Shown here in pieces: positions 25,929 through 36,100 of a DNA stretch of 64,000 bases. The stretch comes from Colias croceus (lineage: Eukaryota > Arthropoda > Insecta > Lepidoptera > Pieridae): positions 3,794,501 to 3,858,500 of the forward strand of contig NC_059556.1 of assembly GCF_905220415.1 (NCBI RefSeq), read 5' to 3'. The notes beneath the pieces were generated by a model. That model saw only the letters and a list, made by a program, of their open reading frames with translations, made no database searches and had not been told where the DNA came from. How positions within the stretch are numbered: the first letter of the stretch is position 1; each line of letters begins with the position of its first letter. The translations under genes were made by a program, and so were the position numbers.

Positions 25929-27182
25929 TAACTAAAAATAATCAATTTCTAATCCAGATAAAACATGAGATTTCTAAAACCTATCAAAATTATCATACAA
26001 ATTAACTATTGGTAAACTAAACATCAAGCGCGTTGATTTCACATTACATTTTCCTATTTGATTTGATTTGGCGTATTTGAATATGACAATTGGGTGGTTA
26101 TCATCAATTTCTATTGTAATAGTGAAAATTATACACCGATATATTTAATTTTGAATTAGCTCCCAATGGATCATGCGAAATAAACTCGTTTACAATTCTG
26201 TCAAATGAACTGGGGATTTTGCTGTTTAGCTTGTTAAATTCAACATACCTACATAATATGTTTTTAATTGGTATCAATTGTATTGTAATAGCCTGACTAA
26301 TTGTAATTATTTGATACAGCTGTTTTATCATAGCCCTTCTAAATTTTTATGTGAAATATCGATCATTGCACCCGAATAAATAAAATACGCCTGAAAATAC
26401 AACACGGCAAAGTTTACGATTTATGTTTGTGTGTGTACAAATACCGTCTTATAGCAATTTGAGTTTACAAGATATACGTAATTTAATATATTTAGGCATT
26501 CTTCTTGTACATGTATTTGTTTGAATTCAACATACGTTATTTATTTCAATAGCAGAATATGATCTAGAATACATTTTATGCGGGTTCCCCTTGAATAGTG
26601 CCTCGTGCTGTATAGACATTATACAGACAATACAATACATAATATTATTATTAATTTTTATTAAATTGTACCAAACATCCTTCGTGTTTTTAATTATTCA
26701 TCTTTTTAGTAACATTTATTCACAATATATTAAGAGCTTTCTTTTACTGGTTGAGTTTACAATAATTTGTACGGTCTACGAATACAAAAAACATGGATCA
26801 TAAAATATGTATGATACATTATATTTAAATTTCAAATCGCGGTCTTGACTTAATCATGAGAATATCGCTGTTAAAAGCCTTGAGGAAAACGGAAAATAAT
26901 AAATCATAATACTTATATTATGTGAAAAAGTTTAAGAAACAACTTATTTGTATAACATAATATTTTGGTAGACCGTACCTACTCTAATACATACAATTAC
27001 TTACAGTAAAATAAGAACTTAAAAAAAAATAAAAAATATACTGGCCGAATTGAGAACCTCCTCCTTTTTTTGAAGTTGGTAAAAAGTGAGAAAATCTGTT
27101 TTTTGGTCATTTATTTGTTGATATAATGGACATAGTTTTATACTTTTTACATCATGGTAGAGACTAGGTTGTGCACTAGGTA
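25929..27182. other. Intergenic, no gene seen
   Basis: AT-rich. Open stretches at 26104-26331 (-) and 26591-26803 (+) are hydrophobic and low in complexity; not supported as genes. Confidence 0.35.
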
Positions 27183-27368
27183 GGGTAAACGCAGCTATCA
27201 ACGACCCACCGAAAATCTGAAGGTATTACCGACCTATAAAAGTAATTCGAAATTTAAACGTTTCCAGAACTATTCTAGCTATAGGTAGGCAAAGTTATAC
27301 ACGAATGTATTACTTGAGCATCGTATACTTTAACGTTAGAGTGAGTAACTGAGCAAAAAAGAGTTAAA

Positions 27369-28441
27369 ATGCGTAAGTTGCTGCGGGGTAGCGTGGAAGC
27401 AGGACGTGTCGTACTGTTCCGTTGTTCCTTCGGGTAAGTACTGTGAGTATCTTTTTAAGACATTTACAAACAAATGACATCTATACTTTAATTTATATTA
27501 ATAAATGTCAATGCATTTAAGTGTCAACTTTTCATTTCTTACAACATTTTATTAATAAAAAGTAATTTGAAACGATAAAACTTAAAATTAAAATGGGACG
27601 GTGTTAGCTTCACCAGTTTAAGCCGCGGCAGGTATCAACGACCCGTAAGTCGGCAATGGCAGCAACGTAACTTTTTGTTTTATTTTCTTTTATGTTATTA
27701 TATCACACTAACACAAGTGGTTTTATGGACCAGTTTAAATCTAAGCTATGAGTCTTCATAAAAATCTATTAGCGACTAAACTTTTTTGTCTAGTGTTGTG
27801 TCTTTTAGCGTTGTCAATTTATACAAAGTTATGATATTTTCGAGGATCCCTATCGAATAGTTACAGAAGTAAATCATTGTTTTTTTTTGTTTAAACAATA
27901 TGCATTTGTTCATATTTTGTATGACATTAATCAATTATAATCTATTTTATAGTCTGATGATCAAATGAATTAAAATAACCATTTTTTTATGGGTCGGTAA
28001 TACAATAATTAGGTTTATACTTACATACTTTAATACCGACCCATGTGGGTCGGCAATAGCAACTATAGGAAGCTATTACCGATCGAATATAGATTGTTTA
28101 GTTTCTCATCTACAAATTCAAATTCAAATTGCTTTATTTGCAGAATGTAGAATAAAGATGTTTGTATATACAGATAATATTGATCCTTAAACATTCTGCT
28201 CGTAATTGAGCGTGCAAATATATTTTTATTACTTTTATGACATAATTATAGGTGCCTATTAAAAATTATATTTTTAGGTTAAATTTAAAAAATTAAAAAA
28301 AATTATATTTTTAGATTTTTAGGTTAAATTAACATAAAACATATAATTAGGTATATTTTTTCCAGAAATATGGAGCCACGAAAGCGGCGAAAAGTATTCA
28401 GTAAAACACAACTCGCCGAAGCAATCAATCAAATAGCATAA
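27369..28441 (+). pseudogene. Possible two-exon remnant of the transposon's own gene
   Basis: Exon 1 would run from ATG at 27369 to 27433, followed by a consensus GTAAGT donor. Exon 2 would start at 28366 after a TTTTTTCCAG acceptor. The join is in frame and adds MEPRKRRKVFSKTQLAEAI before a stop at 28439-28441, giving about 46 residues. The basic RKRRK run followed by YS/FSK-x-xLxxAI recalls the first helix of Psq/pogo-type helix-turn-helix domains. The frame stops right there, so at best this is a truncated or broken DNA-binding domain. The in-frame join could be chance (one in three). Confidence 0.3.
28111..28220 (-). mobile_element. LINE 3' tail nested in the transposon
   Basis: On - the sequence ends TTCTGCAAATAAAGCAATTT followed by three GAATTT-like units. 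Tails of (GAATTT)n after AATAAA are frequent for lepidopteran non-LTR elements; a similar tail on + ends at 58093. Confidence 0.5.
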
Positions 28442-29292
28442 CGAAATATCCTAGAGTTTGAAATCCTTAATTTAATATATATTGTACATACATTAATAGT
28501 ATTATGTTGATTAATTTAAAAGTTTATAATTATTTAGTTTATTACTAAAAAGTACTCATTTGTTTTATTAAAAATAACTACAATTAAAAAATACGAATAT
28601 ATTTGCATTTTTATTTCATTTTATTAAGATCGGTAATCATCATCATCACTAGCTTCTATACATTCCATTGCTGGAAAAAGGCTTCCTCTCACATACGATC
28701 GGGAATAGCTGCATAAAAATCGTTAATAGCTTCACAGCCGTTTTTATGGGTCGGTAATAGCAACAATCGACTAAGTCACATTGTAAATTATTTTTTACAA
28801 GATAATCCTTTATTAGAATGTATTTGCTTCAATAAATACATTTTTTATACATAACACTAGCATATAAAATGAAATTATAAATCTTTAGAAGAACCAGTAT
28901 ACTTAAAAAATATGGTTGATTTTGAAATTGCCTTAGAGGGGTCGTTAATACCTGCGTTTACCTTAATTTAAAATCCAGATTGTAGGCGCCAAGATACTCA
29001 AATTACATATTATTATATCCATGCATACCAACTAAAAAAAAATTTGTACCCACGTCTTTTTGTTTGTCGGGGGCTCTCTGGGAAAATCATTGGAAGATAG
29101 GGGAGGTTATAGGGCAATATTATGTTATTATTTATGTGGGAAGAACCACGTGTCTTGAAGCCGTAGGTAATGCAATCAATAATAAAATACATTTTTATAT
29201 CGGGCAGTTTTATAATAGCTTTATTTTTACCTATAAGTACATACCTATTATGTTATAGTAATATCAAATATGTATCTGTATGTGACTCAAAA

Positions 29293-29610
29293 TCTATACA
29301 AAAATTATAAAGCTGAAGAGTTAGTTTGTTTGTTTGTTTGAACGCGCTAATCTCAGGAACTACAGGGGCCTTAGACAAAGTAACAATTACAAAACGATAA
29401 CGAAGTTAGAAATCGCAAAAATGTATGGGATTGACATACGCCGCGTTAGATCACGTGGTCTATCTAATGTCAATCCCATACATTTTTGCGATTTCTAACT
29501 TCGTTATCGTTTTGTAATTGTTACTTTGTCTAAGGACATGCTCGCTGGTCTAAGGCCCCTGGTCCGATTTGAAAAATTCTTTCCGTGTTAGATAGCAGAA
29601 TTATCGAGGA
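29293..29610 (+). mobile_element. Lep1-like Helitron, family B, split by a MITE and missing its 3' end
   Basis: Starts TCTATACAAAAATTATAAAG, carries the GTTTGTTTGTTTG run and GAACGCGCTAATCTCAGGAA, is interrupted at 29364-29560, and resumes GGTCCGATTTGAAAAATTC. It fades after TTATCGAGGA with no CTAG end. Confidence 0.8.
29364..29560. mobile_element. Perfectly palindromic MITE inserted in the Helitron
   Basis: The ends are AGGGGCCTTAGAC and its reverse complement. Arms 29369-29437 and 29467-29535 are 69/69 identical as reverse complements, separated by 29 bp. The right side carries an extra 20 bp between two copies of GTCTAAGG. Family B copies at 13040 and 4362 show that the uninterrupted site reads AACTACTGG, so both junctions are defined; no target duplication is visible. 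The element is non-coding. Confidence 0.88.
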
Positions 29611-30410
29611 TTATTACTGTAAAAACTATTAGTAGGTACGTATGTATAGGTACTATATTGCGTACTTGTTACATTTTGTTTACAAACATACACATATTAT
29701 TTAATGATCTACAATCACCAATAGATGGCGTTAGATGAAATACGTGGGTATTTTACATTTTACGACTTCCATTGCGCCATTTTAAAAGGCTATGAATCAC
29801 ACTAATAAAGGAAACGCAGGAATGTAGTTAAAACAATATGAATGATTGACTTTCCTTATATCAATCGCCTTGACTTGTGGATAATCCAAGAATATGTAAC
29901 GCACACATTCACAAATATAGTAGGTAATTAATGCATGTGCCACAGCCTAGGTATTTCAGTTAACGAAGTCGTTTTACTGCAATTTCAATTATAATTAACT
30001 AATGCAATAATAAGTTAATTAATAATAATTATTAGCATATTATAGCTAATAGTTAGTACCTACTAATTGTCATTAATATATTTTGTTATTATTATCTCTA
30101 ACGTTGTCCTTTATGCTACATTTTAAGATCGATTAATTTATTATTTACACATCTACCCATACAAGTAAATTGTAGTGTACGAAAGTTAAATAGTAATTTC
30201 TACCTCCTTTTAAATTAATAAACTACAACATTTCGTCTTTTAAATATGAGTCAAAAGCAAAATATTTACGCAAATTAGCATAAATTTCAGGCTGTTCACG
30301 TTTTTGTCTGATCACGTACTTTAATAATTACAAGTGACGCTTTTAATACCATGACAAATTTCGCGTGAAACAACACAACTAATTGTTTAAGTTTGTTCTA
30401 CTGGTGTTCT
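29611..30410. other. Upstream region of the tetraspan gene, no coding signal
   Basis: AT-rich DNA before the probable first exon. No element was recognised here. Confidence 0.35.
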
Positions 30411-30588
30411 GCTCTGTGGCGTACGCACACATGCACGCGGCACGTTACTACGAGACGCCTGCGTGTGCGCATTCACTGTACTGCAGTCGTGTTTGATTAT
30501 TGTGATTCATTGGTGTTGTGGTGAAATTCTCTCGTGATATTTTGTGTTTCTTAACCTTAATTTAACTGGATTTGTCTTATAATAGCCG
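30411..30588 (+). promoter_or_regulatory. Probable promoter and non-coding first exon of the tetraspan gene
   Basis: A local GC- and CpG-rich patch (30417-30480, including ACACATGCACGCGGCACG) stands out from AT-rich flanks and precedes a consensus donor, AATAGCCG/GTAAGTG, at 30588/30589. The first coding exon at 33055 needs an upstream exon, and this donor is the best candidate seen. CTGCAGTCGTG near 30481 resembles an arthropod initiator, but the start site itself cannot be fixed by eye. Confidence 0.45.
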
Positions 30589-33054
30589 GTAAGTGTTTAT
30601 ATAATTGTTCTTGAATACGTTAGTAATCATTCTTCAGGTGTTTTACTAAACTTTAGCGGTTCCAATCAATGATTCGATAAATACATTTTACGATTAGTGT
30701 GCCGTGGTTGTTATGTTATAATGTATAGAGAAATTATTTCCGTTTGGAAGAGTTAATACCTATGCTACGTACTTTGTGGTAATTTGAAACCATATTTAAG
30801 TTTATATTATTTTAAAATTGATGCATTAATAAGTCTAGAAAGCGGTATAGTAATTGTTAGGTCATTATTTCTGGCGCGATCGTTAATTCTAACACGGTCA
30901 TTGCAATTTGCAACTACTATGTATTATACCTACGTGTATTGCAAATTGCAACTTTTTAACCTAAATAGGTATCATATAAAATAATTACTTGAAACTGGGA
31001 CTACCTCTTTATAGAAATGTTTTGCACGATTCCAACATTATTTTTACCTGTATTTCATAACACTTTAATGCCTACTACAAAAGGTGCTCAATTTTAAGAC
31101 TTGTCCCTCACCTATGTACCTAGTAGGTAAGTAGGTATAATGGTAGGTTTTATTTTTATTTCTGTATTAATTAAACGTATACAAAAAATGCATTGCAAAA
31201 AAATTACGCGTAGAGCACGTTATTAGATCATGCAGAAGGAAAAATAGAAAAATAATAAATTGTTCAATTATAGACTTTCCTCATGCAATCGTTTGATGTG
31301 AATTTAAATGCGCATTGACATATTATTTTGTTTTAGTATAGGTAGGTAGGTACACAGAACTATATCGAGTATGTGATAACAGCCGAGCCACCCATAATTT
31401 GATTGATAAATAAACATGACGATTTCCTGCGTTTGTTGTATAGACATTAGAAATGAAACCTTGGAATGTGTAGATAGGTAGGTACTTAATCTGTATAGGT
31501 ATCTATACGTATTTTTCCTATTATTTTATAGTTAAGTTGTTACAAATATTCCTGTATTTAGTAATTATATTCAATTTCCTAAATACAGGAATAAGATGTG
31601 TTACAAACTTTTAAAAAGATTCAAGTAATTTCGGGATCATTGTGGATCAGTAATTTGATAATCGTATGTGGACGCGAATTTCTTAATGAAAATAAGAATC
31701 GATGAATCATACCTATGTCCTACTTACAAAACTAAAGTTCTGTTTTTAGTTTTTTGCTCGCAAAACTCAAATAGCCTTGTAATTGTTACACGTTGCATGT
31801 CTATGGTGCGGTGTTTTCTTCTAATGAAAATAGAGTTTCTGTGATCTGTGGTACATACTGTTTAGGAAATTAAAATTACAAACAAAATGTAAACAAGCTT
31901 TCCTCTTCGATAATAATTTATTATTCATCCTAATAGGTAGGTAAGTAGGTTATGTTTTTTTAATTCTTCGATTTTAAATTGATTGTTTCTTAATTTGTTA
32001 TACCTACATACCTATTTGACTTACATTTACAAATTCTGAGTTGTTGTTTGCAATAATTAAGTACCTACCTACCTGCATAAAAACATTACTCAGATTTCAG
32101 ACCATTTTGAATTTCAGTCTAATAAAATGTGATATAAAATTATTTTAAATAATAACAACAAATAATTAGTTTCACTATCGATATAATTAATTATTAATTA
32201 AACAGTATAAGCACACTCATTATTATTGCAGAGTTTGTAAATAATACTAAGCGGTTTCAAAAACTTAGTACCTAACCGCCCATTCACGTTTCGGTATACA
32301 AAAAATGTCAGAAATAGACAGAAATATATAGTATAGACACAGTATAGATTCACAAAATAATGAAAATAACAACAAATGATTACACTAGCTATCAATTTAA
32401 AATGGTTTCAACTTTCAAATAATTACAACCGCAGAAAATTTCAATTAATGCATCTATCGCGAAGTAACAACGCATTTACATTTGATAATAAACCCTTTTG
32501 TATGGTAATAAAGTTGTATTTTAATTGTGTAACTAGTCATATAAAGTTGTTATACATTTATACGTAGGTATAAAATAACGAGGTCTCAGAACACCATAGA
32601 ATTTAATCGGCTGAATTGTTCGCATCATCGTTACACTGATAACTTCGAGAATAGGTACATAAAATATATTATGTTCTGTGATACATAATGTTGATAATAT
32701 ATATTAGGTATCAAATTAATTACAAGGACTGAATTTACTTGAGAATATGAATTTATGTACCTATTCGATAATTAATATGTACGTACATAATATAATGTAA
32801 ACATTATCAGCAGCCCGATTACCTATTAAATAATATTTAGTTTCATTAAATAGATATTATAAACAAGTCCAATATTATTATTATCTGAAATGTTTTATTA
32901 AAAACTTTTGGACCGTTTTTCCTGTTCGCCTATTTTTAAATTGACATACCTACGAGTCTCCTTTTAAAAGCATTTTAACTTATGGTATGATAATACAACA
33001 GAATACTTAATTGTAGCTAACGCTAATAATGTTATTTTTTTGTTATACTTTCAG
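30589..33054 (+). other. Intron 1 of the tetraspan gene
   Basis: Runs from GTAAGTG to CTTTCAG, if the upstream exon is right. It is rich in short (TAGG)n tracts (31340-31352, 31470-31482, 31935-31948). A 15-bp perfect stem (31547-31561 with 31579-31593) and a 13-bp inverted pair around TTGCAATTTGCAA (about 30910-30950) are present. No coding content seen. Confidence 0.45.
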
Positions 33055-33059
33055 ACGAA

Positions 33060-33137
33060 ATGCAGGTAGCTAGGCGAGACTGGTGTTGTGGAAGCAGCCT
33101 TCGAATAAAATGCTTTATTATTGGATATATGAATTTG
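33060..33137 (+). CDS. Tetraspan gene, coding exon 1
   Basis: Acceptor CTTTCAG at 33048-33054, then ACGAA and the start ATG at 33060. The 26 codons end in phase 0 at GAATTTG/GTAAGT. This is the first ATG after the acceptor and gives a short basic cytoplasmic start (RRDWCCG) before the first membrane segment. Confidence 0.8.
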
Positions 33138-36100
33138 GTAAGTAACATACCTATTTATTATTTATCATTATTAACAGCCCATTTTATTTTTTAATACAGC
33201 AATATAGTGCCTGGTGCCACAGATAATATAATACTATATAATAGTAGGTAGGTAGTACTCTCTAATTAGTAATTACATATGTACACAACATTGATAAGCA
33301 ATTTTTGTTAATAACAAACCTACTCAAATTATTTAAAAATGATTAACAGCACGTTTTAGATTATCTTCTGAATTGATTGTCACTGAGAAGAATCGGCAAG
33401 GAACATCAAATATTAATCCTACAGGGTTAATCCCCGCCAAAACTGCTGAAGGTCAATGAAACTACAAAGTAAATAGTGACGTTTATTGAATAACTCGTGA
33501 CTCATAAACATTGTATCTCTGTGACGTCATCCATACAAGTCAATAATATTGAAGCGAGTATTCGTATACAAAATTATAATTGATACTATATTACTATAAA
33601 AATATTAAAGGCCCTATAGATTGACCCCTTATTTTTGGATTGGCAAATTGTTTTGCTAGAAAATAATATGTTTATAACACATGAGATAGAATTATAAAAT
33701 TATCTGACCCAAAGTGGATTTGTGTTATGTGAGTTACATATTATATGAATTAAAGCTCTAAGGAGCTTTAACGGTATAAATTCTCGGGTGTCAGTTTGTA
33801 TATAAAATATATTGAAGAGTTTGACCTTTTACGATGAATTAATGAATACGCAATACGTATAAGGTTTAAACCTGTTTCACATAGCGATAAAATCCTTCGT
33901 CGTTTAAGGAAAAAGTGAGTCCAAAACTTACTGGAGAGCTTTTACGTAAGTTCATAAAAACGCTATTCTTTCCTTAACATAATAATATGATGCATGTTTA
34001 TATAAATTATTGAAAACAAATCTGTTTGTTACCTACTAAACAGATTTGTTCGGGAAGGAAGGGAATTCTTCACAAGATAAGAGAGTTCAAATGCACTGAT
34101 AACATTTACATATCCGATAATAATAATTAATTATTAGTTAATAGGTTATAAGGTTAACATCAAGTTGCATGTAAAATTATACTAATAAATTAAAATATTT
34201 TGCATATATATTCAATAAATGCATACAACTTTTTTATAGAAAAGGTGACATAAATATTAAATGAATCGGCCCTATATATTCTATAACTGTACATTTATTT
34301 ACGAAATAACCTAGGTATATAATAATCTGCAATAATCTTCTGAAATTTCTATAAAAGTAACTTCTCTTCATTCAAGGCTTTAGCTAATAAACAAGTCTTA
34401 CAAACTTACCAAAAACACATAAAATACAGCTGGAAACAGTTTTTCATATCTAGCATACGAAAATCTCTTGTAACAAACGTTTGCAATTAACTGGTAAGCC
34501 CGCATGCATGGAAAAAGACAACAGATTTTTTTTATCTTCCTCATTCGTACGATATGGGTGCAATTGTAAGTATTTTCGTGACAAAATATGCAGGATTAAG
34601 AGTTGGATTTGAAATTATAATCGCTAGAGAGTTTTATGAAAAGTTTGTTATGAAGTTACAGTGATAATTCATTAATTTTTTTCTGAGTTGTTTGTTCAAC
34701 AGTCGATGATTACATATGTATAGAGAAACAGAATTAGGTAACTTGGTTGAAAAGATTTTTATGAAACATGCTACGTATTTTTGTACCTACTATGAAAAAA
34801 ATGTTGTGTGTTTTTATGAAACCACGGTAAAAGTGAAACTTACGATAATTATCGTACGTCACGCGACATGCGCTACAGTCTACACAGACCAAAAAGTTTG
34901 AGACGATGTAATAAAAGTTTCACTTTAAAATACGAAAAATTTTATTTTTTTACCATTTTACTCCTCCTACCATTTACTCGTATAACCTATCATACGGAAT
35001 TTTTTTTATTAATCTCCATACATATAAATATTATTAAATACTAGCGGGCCGCCCCGGCTTCGCCCGCGGTACATGTTTACGTTTTCTCTACATAAGAACC
35101 ATCCTCGTACTTCAAGGAACATAATAAAAAATGAATTATCGAAATCGGTCCACCCGTTCACGCGTGATGCCGTGACAACGCGAAACGGGTTTCATTTTTA
35201 GGTAGGATATATAATATATATATATATAGAAGATAGACTAGCAAAATAAAGCCTAGCAATTTTAATGTGATAATATGTTATATGCAATTCAATAAGTGCA
35301 TTGACTTCATAATAGCTCATTGCATTCCATTAAAATAGTAGACATGAATCATACAAGGAAAACTTCACATTTTATTAATAATGGTTGCTAGAACTTAGAA
35401 GACTTCAGACTTTGAAGTTTAAAATAAAAGGATTTTGAACTCTTAAAAAGGCTATTTTTTAAGCTAAATTATGGAATTTATATACGCGTCAAAACAAATT
35501 TGTTGAAGTTTTATCTTCGCATAGTATGCATATCGATGACTTACAGCCAAAAAGGGATAAGCGCCATTTTTTGGAGAACGGACTTATATATACCGCTGAA
35601 TTGCTCTTTTTTTTCTGCGTCGTTTGGTCTAGTTCACACATCTCTAGGTTAAACTTTAAGTCGGTTAGGCGGTAGTAAAATCAAAGACTAAGGCCAAATT
35701 TCTTCGTCTTAAACGACAGATTTTTTTGTGTGGAATGCATTTTGGTAGTTAATCAAAAATATTTCAATACAAACAACCTTTATACTTTTTGGGCTTCCTG
35801 TAAATTTTTAATATTTTAACGTTAAGCCATTTTGCCTGAAGGCAAGTATAAAAAAAATATGCGTATAAGATAATTTGCTTCGCTGTAATTTTTTGTTAAA
35901 TTTCATTTAGTACTTTACGCTCGTGCCTTCAAAAAACAAAATTGTCGTTTGATATAGAAAGGCAACATTTTTGAGACTTAATTTGGTGTTTAGCAGTTTT
36001 TTTCCGGTTAGTCTTTAAACACTTAAATGGCGGATACTACATTTGTCCCTATAAATATTTAATAATAGTTTGTCGCTTATACTTTTTTTTCCCCCCCGAA

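Larger units (their letters stand above)
27183..28960. mobile_element. Decayed DNA transposon with repeated GGGTCGGTAATAGC motif
   Basis: The left end GGGTAAACGCAGCTATCAAC and the reverse complement of the right end GGTAAACGCAGGTATTAACG match over about 25 bp. Inside, relatives of GGGTCGGTAATAGCAAC occur about a dozen times on both strands: 27193-27208, 27222-27237, 27628-27646, 27646-27666, 27991-28003, 28031-28063 (two, head to head), 28072-28085, 28628-28640, 28697-28712, 28719-28733, 28748-28764 and 28938-28955. Such repeated subterminal motifs are known as transposase-binding sites in several DNA transposons. A LINE tail lies inside at about 28111-28220, and a possible spliced gene remnant at 27369-28441. 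No complete transposase is present. No clean target duplication was found. Confidence 0.6.
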
